Source: Anaeramoeba flamelloides
Lineage: Eukaryota > Metamonada > Anaeramoebidae
Direction: 5' to 3'
Assembly (NCBI GenBank): GCA_027625915.1
Contig: JANTQA010000042.1
Location: 1,314,001 to 1,378,000 of the forward strand
Length of the DNA: 64,000 nucleotides
Both the position numbers and the translations under genes were made by a program. This document shows positions 13,401 through 24,428 of this stretch, piece after piece; the stretch's first letter is position 1; every line of letters begins with the position of its first letter. The notes beneath the pieces are model-generated. The model did no database searches. It worked only from the letters and a program-made list of their open reading frames with translations, and had not been told where the DNA came from.

Positions 13401-15763
13401 CAGATAAAACAGAAAACCTCAAGAGAACCACCATTGTTTTTTTTTTTAATTTAAAAAATAAAACGAAAATTATACGTCAATTTATTCAACCTGTGAATTT
13501 TTTCAATCATTTCTTATTATAACCTGAAACAAAAAAAAATGTTTAAAGAATTTTGTGTTTCATACTGTTGTAACAAAAATTGTTTTATTTCAACTTGGAA
13601 GGTTTCATTCTGAAACTTTACAAAAATCAATCCTTTAAACTTATCTATGCTTCTCTTGGATTCGATCTATAGGAACTTGAGAAGTTTTTCAATCATTACG
13701 AAGTCTAACTCCAAAGAAAAAAATTTCTTTAAACATTTTTTTTTGTTTCAGGTTATAATAAGAAATGATTGAAAAAATTCACAGGTTGAATAAATTGACG
13801 TATAATTTCCGTTTTATTTTTTAAATTAAAAAAAAACGCAGTTAGCTTTTCCAAAATTCAAAAGAATTGAGTAAAATCTTTGACTTTTCTCTATTCTTTT
13901 GAATCATGGAAAACCGTCGTTAGGTTTTTTTTAATTTTAGAAATTAAAAAAAACCTAGGCACTTGACGGCACTTCACTAATTTCTAAATTTTTGATTAGA
14001 AATTTTAATAATGAATCATAAAAAAAAGTCAAGATCTTGAACAAAATCGGGTTTAAATGATTATTTTAGAGATTTAATCTTGCTTTACTTATTGGGCTCT
14101 GAGATAAAATTTTAGTTCCAGTAATTTGAATCCAACTGAACTGTTATCAAAACAACACCTGTCAACGTGTTTAACTGCTGTTAAAATAAAGCTTGCAAAA
14201 AAATTTAATCGGTATTTCATAATTATAAATGTGTTTCTTTTTGATAGAATTCCGATACATTAATCGAACAAAGAAGCTCGGCAATAAACGAAAAGTGATT
14301 ATGGTTTTGGTTTCTTAAACTTGTATGATTAAAAAAGAAATTCTAAAAATGATGAATCAAATTGAAAAATTTATCGAAAAAAAAAAGACTTTAGGGTGAA
14401 AAATTAAAAAAACAAAAAATTTTTGAAAAATTGCAAAAATTCATAAAATGTAAAACAAATTTAATTCCTCATTTAAAATTTACTAAAAACCTCAAGGAGT
14501 TTACTTTCAAAACTGATTTGGATTTTAGGTATACAATTAGGAAGTGGACCAGAGGTTACATTGGAACAAGAAGAAAAAAAGAACTGGTTTTAGTCTCTAC
14601 AACAAGTTTTTTTGATCTCTGTTCTGAGGAAAACCGAATTGTAGATCTTTTTCAGTTTGAGTTTACTTCAAATTGTACGGAGCTCACGAAGGAAAAAAGC
14701 CAATTCTTCCTGGTTTTTACAATCAAAAATTGCTTTAAATTAAAAAATTTTCAAAATTAATTCGAAAAAAAAAAAAAAAAAAAAAAACAAACCTGTAATT
14801 ATACCGCAATGATTTGAATCTGTTGTACCGTCTTCACTCAAATCAATGTCGTCGCCTGCTATATAGGTAGCGTAATTGGGGTCTATTATTAGCGGCTGGT
14901 TTGGATCAAAATCTGGATCATCTATTTGATAAGTTATTTGGTGAGTGACCTGGTTGAGTATGTATTCCCCACTCAACTGGCGGTTGTTTTGAAAAAAGAC
15001 TGGTGGTGATTCTCTGAGTACAGGATCAAAAGTAGCTTTTCGCTCGAATAATAAGGAGCCATCATTATCTAATCGCATTGACAAATCGGTATCAAAACGG
15101 TAATCGAGGACGATTGATTTAATATCTTCTGCTTTCTGCAAATAAAAGGACGATTTCACAAGTCCATTTGGGCCAGTTGTAAATTCTAAATCGACATTCT
15201 TTAAGATGTCTTTATAAACCAAAGTTCGGTAATTGCTAATGTTCGTCTTTTTGAATTGCCCGAGATAATAGTTTGTTTTGGACTTTAATTCCTCACTGGC
15301 AACAAGCGACTTGGCGCTGGAGTTTCTTATTTTGAATTGCACCCAATTGTCGCCACTTGCATAAACAATTTTTTCATTGGTAAAATAAAATTTTCCAGTA
15401 AAAGGTATGTCACAGATATACTTGACTTTCTTGTGTGTCTGGCCAACATTTTCAAGAATATGGGCAGAAAGTGTGAAAAGGAAATTTTTGCTTTTTTAAA
15501 AAAAAAATTATGGAAGAGCGAAATCGTAAATTGTTTAAAGGTAAATACCGTTATACGGATTTCTGCAAGAATTTGTTGGTTTACAAAAATGATGGATTAA
15601 TTAGTTACTCTTTTGGAGATCTTGAAAATTGTTGAGATTTTTCATTAAATTTCAAATCTGGCAAAGTTGTCGGAAAAGTTTTTTCAGATATGACATTCTG
15701 AAAACAAAAAACCGTCCCAGTTATCAAAAGAAGAAAAACCAAATATAAGAGAAGTTTCTTCAT
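4484..15763 (-). CDS. Large surface receptor: DUF7948 + SBBP repeats + cysteine-rich repeats + multi-TM
   Basis: Four exons joined at GT-AG sites with agreeing phases: 15763-15609, 15490-14793, 11067-9802 and 7230-4484, giving 4,866 nt and 1,621 aa. Exon 1 begins MKKLLLYLVFLLLITG, a clear signal peptide. Residues about 62-265 match the DUF7948 pattern that precedes SBBP repeats (ENVGQTHKKVKY, YKDILKNVDLEF, QPLIIDP). Residues about 270-720 are SBBP beta-propeller repeats (GIITGYTQSSNFP, STYIGSTSED). Residues about 720-1155 carry some 20 GCC2/GCC3-like cysteine repeats of the form CxxCxxGTY. About eight membrane helices follow (1160-1490), including an FKPNRYWWELVE motif, then a charged coiled-coil tail. 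It is probably an adhesion or signalling protein at the cell surface. Ligand and pathway are unknown. Splice joints fall inside SBBP repeats and restore the motif, which supports one gene. Introns are 118, 3,725 and 2,571 nt. The first intron's exact borders are the least certain part. Confidence 0.85.
7231..9801 (-). other. Intron 3 of the receptor gene (2,571 nt)
   Basis: The donor GTAAAA follows ...FQKTQI and the acceptor is TATATATAG. Joining gives AFQKTQIDLNDLFAIHIY, a normal end of an SBBP unit leading into the first cysteine repeat. The intron holds MITE A2 and otherwise AT-rich low-complexity sequence. Confidence 0.75.
9089..9607. mobile_element. MITE family A, copy A2
   Basis: A 519-bp element with roughly 90-bp terminal inverted repeats. 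The left end is AGTATTG, A run, TACCTTACATG, TTCCCTGACA, TTTTTAATTGTTAATATT. The right end is AATATTAACAATTAAAAATC, TTGACAGGGG, AGGTATTTTTTCCAATACT. The termini are flanked by TA-rich sequence, so a TA target is possible. It has no ORF and lies inside receptor intron 3. Confidence 0.85.
11768..11963. mobile_element. MITE family B, copy B1 (Tc1/mariner-type ends)
   Basis: A near-palindrome of about 196 bp. The left end is CAGTCAGTTCCTCTTTTAAG followed by ACACAAACTTT. The right end is the complement (AAAGTTTGTGTCTTAAAA ... GCTGACT). It starts next to TA, which is the target of Tc1/mariner elements, whose ends often begin CAGT. Four copies lie in the window. It has no coding content. Confidence 0.8.
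13085..13985. repeat. Palindrome array C1
   Basis: It mixes three hairpin modules. H1 is about 58 bp, with arms containing ATTCAAAAGAATTGAG and CTCAATTCTTTTGAAT, and appears twice here. H2 is about 80 bp, AGGTTTTTTTTAATTT with CGAAATAAAC, mirrored by GTTTATTTC and AAAAAAAACCTA. H3 halves are GTTAGGTTTTCTTGAGTTTT units repeated in tandem near 13155-13310. CACTTGACGGCACTT marks one edge. A 400-bp foldback unit (13437-13836) lies in the middle. The whole sits inside a receptor intron. Confidence 0.7.
13437..13836. mobile_element. Foldback unit with about 110-bp near-identical arms
   Basis: Left arm 13441-13550 and right arm 13726-13834 are inverted copies. Both contain ACGTCAATTTATTCAACCTG and TTATTATAACCTGAAAC (right arm on the complement). 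I found one mismatch in the outer part (CGAAAATT versus CGGAAATT). A unique spacer of about 175 bp separates the arms. Such high arm identity in this AT-rich noise implies recent origin or gene conversion between arms. Confidence 0.75.
14090..14760. repeat. Interspersed repeat D, copy D1
   Basis: It shares ordered blocks with 44830-45560: AAAATTTACTAAAAACCTCAAG versus the AAAATTTACTTAAAACCTCAAG block, GGAACAAGAAGAAAAAAAG, and CATTAATCGAACAAAGAAG versus AAAGGATCAAAGAAGTT. It is an old diverged interspersed repeat. An open frame at 14431-14760 starts with TTG and is not supported as a gene. Ends are approximate. Confidence 0.55.
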
Positions 15764-16859
15764 TCAAAAAGAAAAAAAATCTAGCCTTGGAAAAAGTAAA
15801 AAAAATAAATTATTAAGATCTTTTTAGCAATCAGTTTTGTCTTTTTAAGCAATAAAATTTCCATGTCTCCAGTTCGTTTTATGAACCCAAACACAGAAAC
15901 AACCACTGTGATCTTTTTTTAAAAAGCAAACCAGTTTTGATTATCTTGTGAAAAAAGTCTTTCAAAAGAAGAACTTGTTTCTGATCGAAATTTTTCTATT
16001 TAATATTACTCCTTGGTTTGTTATTCTTATTTCCTGATTTTTTTGGAATTAACTGAAATTGAAATTATCAAGTGAAAAAGAACTTTCTTTAAATTTTTTA
16101 TTATCATTTAGAAAGAGTTTTGGTCAGGAGTGGTCATTTCTGTATTCTTTATGTTGGTATTCTCTTAAAAATTATTTTTGTTGTTATCCTCTCTAAAAAT
16201 TATTTTCCAAAAATTTTTAACATTCGAAATTGCTACTCTTCAAGAAATGTGTCCTGAAAGAAAAATCTAAGCAATAATTTTAAAAAATAATATATCAGGC
16301 ACTGTTTGAAATAACAATATTTTAATTGGTAAATCGAATCTGAAAAAAAGATAATGAATGAACATAAACATATTTATGGGCACAATTCTTGTTTTTGAAC
16401 CTTATTCCTCATAATCGTTAATTGAAAAAAATTGGTAGAAAATTGTTTGATCAATTTTGCCAAAGAGCATTTTAAAGATTTAAAAACAATGGATTACAAT
16501 TCAAACATTTCAACAACTTCCAAAAAATAGAAATTGAAGATCTGAAAAAAATCTTTTCCAAATAGTCGAAACTTTTTCGAAAATTTTTAGTTTCATCAAA
16601 TATTTAAAAAAGAACAAAAAGTTTCATAACCTGACTAAAAGAACCAGAGTGTGACAAGATCAAAAACTGTTACAAGATATAACAAAAATATTATCGACAA
16701 AATTTGAAAGTTAGGAGATCCTCAGAATTTAACATACCGAACATCAAGTGAAAATTAATCACTTTGAACATCATTTTTCATAAAATTTATCTTTCCAAAA
16801 TTATTAAGTAATTAATTTTTTGTTAAATTTATACGACTTTTGTGTCTTCTTTTGAAAAT

Positions 16860-17350
16860 AACACAGCAATTAAAAGAGTAATAACTCTGGGCTTTAATAT
16901 TTTGCAATCTGGCATACAACCTTTAAGAATCTCAAAACATGGTTTGTATTTTGAAAAGTTGTCTTGATGTTTTTGAATTGGCAAAAGGACATAACTTTAA
17001 CCGTTTTTTATCTCGCCAGAAATCATGGTTTTCATATTTCTTTTTAACAAGTGGAGTGTCAAAATAAGTTGTTGAAAAGTTTAATCTCTGGTTCCAAATA
17101 AAAAGCGTGGTTTTTATTATAAAAGGTCTATACATTAATCGATCAAAGAAACTGACACCAAACAATATGTAAATATGTTATTGGTTTCTTAAAGTTCTAT
17201 TCTGAAAAAGTAAAATTATAAAAATGAAAGGATCAATTTTGCAAATTTCCTAAAAAATAGTGCAATAATTATCGAGTAAAAAATTTTTTTAAAGAGAAAA
17301 ATTATAAATTTCATAAAAATCAGAAAAGGCAATAAATTATGAACAAATTT
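16860..17350. repeat. Interspersed repeat D, copy D2 (diverged)
   Basis: It matches D1 and D4 at TACATTAATCGATCAAAGAA, GTTTCTTAAAGTTC, and TTCTGAAAAAG then AATGAAAGGATCAA. Borders are approximate. The minus-strand open frame at 16932-17165 is not credible as a gene. Confidence 0.5.
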
Positions 17351-17461
17351 ATTCTTGATCGAACAGATATTTTGTTAAATTTACACCATACACCTGAAGC
17401 AATAAACCACCTAAAAGGATATTGTAAAATTGAACTTCTCTTAATTGGCAAAAATCAAATA

Positions 17462-17658
17462 CAGCCAATTCTACTTTTAAGACACAAACTTTCAAAAAAG
17501 TTTAAGTAACAAAAAAATCCCAAATTAAAGCATATTTTTTGCAAATTTTTTTTATCCTGTATTATTTTACCAGTATTTAAATTTTTACCTTAATTTGAGA
17601 TTTTTTTTCGTTACTCAATTCTTGTACAAAGTTTGTGTAAAGAAAGTGGAATTGGATG
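17462..17658. mobile_element. MITE family B, copy B2 (diverged)
   Basis: Ends are CAGCCAATTCTACTTTTAAG and the complementary GTGGAATTGGATG, flanked by TA on both sides. The interior has the same half-palindrome order as B1, B3 and B4 but is more decayed, so it is an older copy. Confidence 0.75.
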
Positions 17659-18665
17659 TAACATAAAAAAAAATACTTAGGATCCTTATTCACAAAAACT
17701 ATTAAAGAAAAAAAAAAAAATTAATTGGATCTCTTTGACAAAAAATTAAAAAAAGACAAAAAAAAAATTCTCAAGGTTGGGAAAAATAAAAGAAACACAA
17801 AATCAAAATAACACAATAAAAAGTTCATATATTCTCTTTAACAAAAAAACAAATATCAAAGAAAAAAAAAAAAAAAAATTAAAGGATATCATTAAAAATA
17901 AAATAAAATTTAAAATAAAAATAAAATAATAAAAAAAATCATAGTATTTCTTTTGTAAAAAATCAAATAAGAAAAAGAGAAATATATAGATTTTTTTAAA
18001 AAAAACTCAAAATCATAAATATAGATAAAAATAATTCCATCTGTGTCCCTACGACCAAAAAAACACTAAAAATGGAAAACTGTTCAAATACTTCCCATTA
18101 ATACAATTCAAAAAAATAAATGAAAAAATAAAAATAAATAAAGTTTCAATTTAACCTTTTGTTAATTTTACCATTTAAAACTATAAAAATATATTTGAAG
18201 ACCAAACTAGCCCCTTTAGTGAAAATAAAATTCCCATAATTTAGAATTTGTTTTAGTAAATGAGTTAAAAAAAGAGAGTGTATGTATAAATATACATAAT
18301 TTCAAGTGTGAATTCAATGATTTTGGCAAAAAATGTTTTCAAGAAAAAGTTAAATCAAAAGGATAAACTCTCTGGAAAACCATTCTAATTTAATATATTA
18401 ACTTATTCTTTGATTTCAAGCTTTTCTCAACCCCAATTTTTCAAAAAAAAATAAAAAATATTTCACATATTCAAAAATTGAGAGTGTTTTTATTCTAAAA
18501 AAATAAACCGCAGTGGTTAATTAAATTAAGTAATAAACTTAATTTCGAAAAATATTAATTAGAAAAAAATAGTGCTTAATTTTCTTAAGGACATATTGCC
18601 AATAGTAATTGTCCAATAAACAAAATAAAAAGACAGTATATCATCTAAATGAAAAATTTAGATAT

Positions 18666-18863
18666 CAGCCAGTTCCACTTTTAAGACACAAACTTTTAAA
18701 GAAATTTAAGGCACAATAAAAATCTCAAATTAAGGCACAAAATTTGGAATTTAGTAAAATAAATTGCAAAAAAAAAAAAATCTAAATTTTGTGCTTTAAT
18801 TTGAGATTTTTTTTGTGCCTTAAATTTCCTTGAAAATTTGTACCTCAAAAGTGAAAATGACTG
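18666..18863. mobile_element. MITE family B, copy B3
   Basis: A 198-bp near-palindrome. The left end is CAGCCAGTTCCACTTTTAAG, the inner blocks are AAGGCACAATAAAAATCTC and its complement, and the right end is GTGAAAATGACTG followed by TA. Confidence 0.8.
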
Positions 18864-19164
18864 TAAATCTTCAAAATGAAAGACAATTTTCCAATTTACA
18901 AAAAAAATTCGTAATGAGATTCACATAAACAGCATTTAAAATAGAAAAAACAATCCATTATATTCTTTCCACATTTTTTATTTTTTATTGAATTCCCAAG
19001 TTCCTTATTTTGCAAAAAAAAAAAAAACAAAACTATTTTTAGATAATTATTGATTAAGAAAGGCGATTCAACACAATTCTCCCCTATTTATCTTTTTTTT
19101 TTTTTTTTTTCAGATTTGAGAGATAAATATAAAATTAAATAAATTTTTGGTTTATTTCCCAAAT

Positions 19165-20000
19165 TAAAAAAAAAAAAGTTGTTAGATTTCCAGAATTTAA
19201 TAGAATTAAGTAAAATCAAAGATTTTCACTCTATTTTTATAAATTATGGAAAAAATAGATATTAAAAAACACCCTACAACACTTGAAAGTTATCTATAAA
19301 ACCCAATATTTATTTAGATTGTTATCTTAACACCACACTTGTATGAAAAAATAAAATTGAAAATAAAAAGTTAGACAAAACTAAAATTTCAATTATCATT
19401 TCATCCTTGTTAATCAAGCTTATTCACAATATAACCAACATCCAAGTTCTTAAAAATCTTGAGGCTGTTGTATTTATTGTTGTTAAGAGTGCCACGGTTT
19501 TTAAAAGTCTTTAGTCTAGAAAAAAAGGTCTATTTTGGGGTAAAAAATTTTAAATGGATGTGACAATGAATTTTCTTTAAAATCAACTTTAGGATATAAT
19601 TTTGAAGAGATAATAACTCTAAGTTTTGAAAACACTCTACTCATCTAAAAAAAATCAAATACAAAAAAAAAATAACTGATGATAAATATTGAAAGTGTCC
19701 ATAGATTTCAGTAGAGCGCCTAGCTTTTTTTTTTTTTTTGCGGATAAAATAAACAGAAAATTTATTAAATCTTCTGTTCATTTCAAAAATTAAAAAAAAT
19801 CTAACTGAAGTATCTGTCAAGTGCCTAGCTTGTCTTGATGTTTTCTGTTTTATTTGTAAAATCTATTGGTTTTCAAAATAAACAGAAAACTCAAGAAAAG
19901 CTAACAGCAGTTTTCCAGAATTCAAAAGAATTGAGTGAAATCTTTGATTTAACACCATTCCTTTAAAATCTGGAAAATCTAACGGAAAAACAAAAGAAAA
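19165..20000. repeat. Palindrome array C2 (two blocks)
   Basis: An H1 hairpin lies at about 19190-19250. H2 and H3 modules lie at 19735-19900, including TCTGTTCATTTC and GAAAACTCAAGAAAAGC. A further H1 lies at 19915-19975. The linker motifs AGTGTCC, AGTAGAGCGCCTAGC and GTCAAGTGCCTAGC separate the modules. A copy of repeat D (19390-19640) lies between the two blocks. Confidence 0.65.
19390..19640. repeat. Interspersed repeat D, copy D3 (inverted relative to D4)
   Basis: It contains CTTGAGGCTGTTGTATTTAT, TTGTTGTTAAGAG and GGTCTATTTTGGGGTAAAA. These occur as reverse complements at about 45530, 45510 and 44990. Borders are approximate. Confidence 0.55.
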
Positions 20001-20105
20001 AAATATTTTTTCCAATTTAAAAGTATAAATAATTCCTTATTAGTCAAAACGATTGGTTCCCTATAGAAAAATATTCCTCAGATTTAAAATACATTTAAAA
20101 TAAAC

Positions 20106-20613
20106 CATCTTTCATAATAATTGGCCCATTAAAAAAACAAATTTTAAATAAAAATATCTTTAATAATTGAAGTTATCTATTATAATATAAAAATTTAGAT
20201 TTTAATATTCAATACTATACTCAAGAGATATTTATTTTTTGTCTAAAAATAAAAGAATGAAAAATAAAAAAAACTGTTAAAAAAAAATTGGGACATTTAT
20301 TTTGAAAGAAGCATTACATGAAAAATAGACACTTTAAAAAAGTAAAAAAACCCATTTATCGATTCTCCTCCCATTTGAATAACTAAATCTAATCTCTTTT
20401 TCATATTTGAAACCAAATTTTGGATTAATTCATCTGTTACTTCTTTCAAATTTTTCATTTTCATTTTCCATTTTAACAAAACACTTTTGAAAAAATAAAA
20501 AAGAAAAAAATGATTTATTTGCAAACTTTTCATTGTGAGAGGAAAAACTTCAAAACGATACAAAAGCAATTCATTATTCAAATGTAAGGTGGACCATTTA
20601 TTATGAAATTTAG
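20106..20613 (-). mobile_element. Tc1/mariner-type element remnant
   Basis: Inverted ends: TTTCATAATAATTGGCCCA on the left, and TGGACCATTTATTATGAAAT on the right (complement). Between them, on the minus strand (20581 to 20297), a 94-aa frame contains DELIQNLVSNMKKRLDLVIQ. This resembles the extreme C-terminus of Tc1/mariner transposases (a pattern like LVxSMxxRxxxVIxxxG). The DDE core is absent, so this is an internally deleted plain DNA transposon. The protein match is by motif only. Confidence 0.5.
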
Positions 20614-22273
20614 TTTATAATAAAATGACTCCTTATCTAGAAGCAAAAAAGTTTTCAAACTTTTTACTATTAAATTTGAAACAAAATATTAATGGATAAT
20701 TGGATTCCCCAACTTAAAAATTAAAAATATCTTGAAAAATATTTTTTGATCAGAGATCATTTATTAACCAATAGTATTTATTCTAATTGAAGTTATTAAA
20801 AAGGGTAAAATTAGCAAATATTAAATTTTTTTTTGAAAAATTTTTTTCATGATCGTGTAATACTGATAAGACTATTACAAAAAAACCAGCACCTGGTACC
20901 AAAGAGAAAAAGCCAACCAAAAGAAAAAAAAAAAATTGAAATAAGTTATCATTTTTAGAAGAATTAATTCCCCCCATTAATATCCAATCAAAAGAATAAT
21001 ATCCTTATTTGGCTTGATTTTTTTACAACATTCCATATTTAAACTAGTGTATCAATTTAGAAAAAATAAAAAGAAATATTTTCAAAACGACTTTATTTTG
21101 AAGAAATCCCAATTTAAGTAAGTTCTAAGTGTATTTATAAAAAAATGAAATTTTAACTTTTATCTTTATTGTAAAAATAAAAAAATAAATAAATCAAATA
21201 TTGATTCTCTTGAGATCTAAAAAAATTGTTCATTTATTTTATTCACGTATATTTATTAAATTTCTTGAATTTTAGAAGATTAGGTATTTTTATTTTTCTT
21301 ATTTTAAAAGTATATACAAGACACTTTTATTATTAGAATTTGTTTATTTGATAATACCTATGCTTTTTTTTTATTAAAATTATTAATTTGAATTCATTTT
21401 TATTTGGTTGAAAATCCTATACCAATTGAGAAATAATACGAAAGCATATTACCAAATTTAATATTTAGGCTATTAATAACCCACTGAAAAAATTCAGATT
21501 GGGTTATTAATTATTGATTAAAAATAATCAAATTAAAAAAAACTACTCTAATTTATGGGTTGATTTTTATTGGTATTTTAAAGTTAAATGTATAAATTTT
21601 TAATTTAATGAATTGGTTGGTTGTTTTTCTCTGATTTTTTATTCAAAAAATAAAAAAAAATATTTCGAAAAGTTCCTCGAATAAATAAATTATATTTTGT
21701 AAAAAGTTTAAAATAATTATTGGACTTTTAATGAAATTAAATAGATTTTTTATAATGTGTTAGTAATTTTAAAACTTGATTGAGTTTCATTTTTAAAGAA
21801 AATATTTGTAGAGTTCCTTCATAGGTAATAAGATTTCTGTCTTGTTCAAGGAAAATAAGTTTTTTTTGAAAGAAACAACAATATATTGAATTTTGAACTT
21901 TTGAAAAATGAGAAAAAATGGATCAAACTATTAAAAACAATAATTCATTTCTGAAAATAATATTAAAAGTAAATTTGGTTTTTATAAAATTAGATTTTTA
22001 CTTTATTTGACAATTTCCAGGTGTTGTAAATTTTTTTTTGATATACTTGATATTTCCTAGAAGATTATTTAGTATTTTACTATTCCCTTAAGTTAATCTG
22101 ATTATAACTATTGTGGTTGGAAATCAAGGACATAAAATCACAAAGTGAATAGTATTACTGCAACTAATACAACTTCTTTTGAGATAATTTTTCGTCGATT
22201 CAAGAATAATTTTGGGACAAACCAATTTGATTTATATTTGAGATTCATTTTTTTAAAAAAATTCACCAATAAA
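20614..22273. other. AT-rich region upstream of BiP
   Basis: No gene or repeat copy is supported here. The last 150 bp hold the BiP 5' leader and promoter. I could not identify a canonical ER-stress element. Confidence 0.5.
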
Positions 22274-24428
22274 ATGGAAATCAAAAACTTTCTCTTTATT
22301 GTTTTTCTTTTAACCTTTTTAACAACACTTGTTCAAAGTGAATCAGAAGGAGAGTCAACTGGAATTGTCATTGGAATTGATCTAGGAACCACCTATTCAT
22401 GTGTAGGTGTCTTCAAAAATGGCCAAGTTGAGATCATTGCAAATGAGCAAGGTAACAGAATTACCCCCAGTTACGTTGCCTTTACAGAAAACGAAAGGCT
22501 CATTGGTGATGCAGCTAAAAACCAAGTCTCACAAAACCCAGAAAACACTGTCTATGACGCCAAAAGACTCATTGGAAGGAAATTCGGAGACAAGGAAGTG
22601 CAACAAGACAAGGAAATGTGGCCATTTGAACTTTTCCAAAAGGGAGAAAGGCCAGCTGTGAAAGTTGAATTCCAAGGAGAAAAAAAAGAATTTGTTCCCG
22701 AGGAAATTAGTGCCATGGTTCTTACCAAAATGAAGGAAATCGCAGAAAACTACTTGGGTAAGGAAGTCAAAAGCGCTGTTGTCACAGTACCAGCTTACTT
22801 TAATGACGCACAAAGACAAGCCACAAAGGATGCCGGTACCATTTCAGGGTTAAATGTACTCAGAATCATCAACGAGCCAACAGCTGCAGCAATTGCCTAT
22901 GGTTTGAACAAACAAGGAGGAGAAAGGAAAGTCTTAGTCTTTGATCTCGGTGGTGGTACCTTTGATGTATCAATGTTAATGATTGACGAAGGTGTCTTTG
23001 AAGTTGTTGCCACTTCTGGTGATACTCATTTAGGAGGTAATAATTAAACCTATTTTTTTTTTTTTTTTTTTTTTTTCCTCTTCTCTTTGTGTCTAATTTT
23101 ATCCTTCTTTTTAATTTCTTTTGCTTTTTTTGAAAAACTAATTTTTTTTTTAATAATATTTTTTTTATTTTAACGATTCTTGAACACTTTCTTTGCAACT
23201 CTTGTCAAACAAAATAGGGGAGGATTTTAATCGAAGAATTATGGATCATTTCACTGCCCTGATCAAAAGAAAATATAAAAAAGACATCACTCAAGATAAA
23301 AAAGCCATGCAAAGACTTGTGCAAGCTGTTGAAAAAGGAAAAAGAACCCTGAGTACACTCCAGCAAGTCAAAATTGAAGTTGATTCTTTAGTTGATGGAA
23401 TTGACTTTTCCGAGACCCTAACAAGAGCCAAATTTGAACAGCTCTGTATGGATCTTTTCAAAAAGACAATGAACCCCGTCAAAACTGTCTTACAAGAATC
23501 TGGTTACCAAAAGCATGAAATTGATGACATCGTCTTAGTCGGCGGATCTACAAGAATCCCCAAAGTCCAACAATTACTTTCAGATTTCTTCAATGGCCGA
23601 GAATTAAATAAGGACATCAACCCTGATGAAGCTGTTGCCTTTGGAGCCGCCGTACAGGGAGGTATTTTAAGTGACGAAGAAGATGTTGAAGGGTTATTAT
23701 TACTCGATGTAACACCATTGTCGCTCGGTATTGAGACTGTTGGTGGTGTCTTTACCAAGGTCATCGACAAAAACACTGTTGTCCCAAACGTCAAATCTCA
23801 AGTCTTTACAACATATCAAGATAACCAACCCGCCGTCCTCATTCAAGTCTTCGAAGGTGAACGTGCCTTAACAAAGGATAACCATTTGTTGGGTAAATTT
23901 GAATTAACAGGAATCCCACCAGCGAGAAGAGGTGTCCCCCAAGTCGAAGTCGAATTCACCCTCGATAAAAATGGTATTTTACATGTCTCTGCAATGGACA
24001 AAGGTACAGGCAAATCAGAAGCCATCACAATCAAAAACGAAAGAGGCAGATTATCAGAAGAAGACATCCAAAGAATGGTCGACGAAGCAGAACTTTATGC
24101 AGAAGAAGATCGTAAATCAAAAGAGAAAATTGAAGATCGAAACCATTTAGAGCAATACGCCTACAATTTGAAGTTTACAGTCAACGACGAAGAATCAATT
24201 TCAGAAAATATTACAGACGAAGACAAGGAAACAATTGAAACGGCTGCAGACGATGCAATTGCCTGGCTTGAAGAAAACTTAGAAGCAGAGTCAGAGGATT
24301 TGAAGGCTAAACAAAAGGAATTGGAAGATATTGCTCTCCCAATCCTTTCCAAGCTTTACCAACAAGCTAACCCAGAAAGTGGTATGCCAAATATGGATGA
24401 ACAAAACATCCCTCATGACGAATTATAA
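22274..24428 (+). CDS. BiP/GRP78, ER-lumenal Hsp70 chaperone
   Basis: Two exons, 22274-23036 and 23218-24428, encode 657 aa, the usual BiP length. The 181-nt GT-AG intron interrupts the codon of GDTHLGG^EDFNRR, and joining restores the Hsp70 phosphate-binding segment exactly. The start is the ATG at 22274: it is followed by a hydrophobic signal peptide ([18 protein letters not shown]), and the longer frame upstream lacks an ATG. Hsp70 signatures are [26 protein letters not shown] and [15 protein letters not shown], then the linker [18 protein letters not shown]. The substrate-binding and lid domains follow. It ends IPHDEL, an HDEL ER-retrieval signal. It is an ATP-driven folding chaperone of the ER lumen. 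Codon use is richer in GC than the flanks, as expected of a highly expressed gene. TAA stop. Confidence 0.97.

Larger units (their letters stand above)
11068..14792 (-). other. Intron 2 of the receptor gene (3,725 nt)
   Basis: Donor GTTTGTTTTT, acceptor TTATTAAG. The join restores the SBBP motif GIITG|YTQSSNFP. The intron carries a Tc1-type MITE (B1), a palindrome array (C1), a 400-bp foldback unit and a copy of repeat D. The short open frames in it (for example 11533-11718, 12188-12454 and 14431-14760) have no protein-like composition and are not called. Confidence 0.8.

Noticed and set aside
14431-14760. 109-aa plus-strand frame in receptor intron 2
   Set aside because: It starts at TTG, lies in a copy of repeat D and has no family pattern. 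The homologous copy D4 does not keep the frame.
22145-22273. Longer BiP start upstream of the ATG
   Set aside because: The extension begins with GTG and would bury the signal peptide inside the protein. The ATG at 22274 fits the family.
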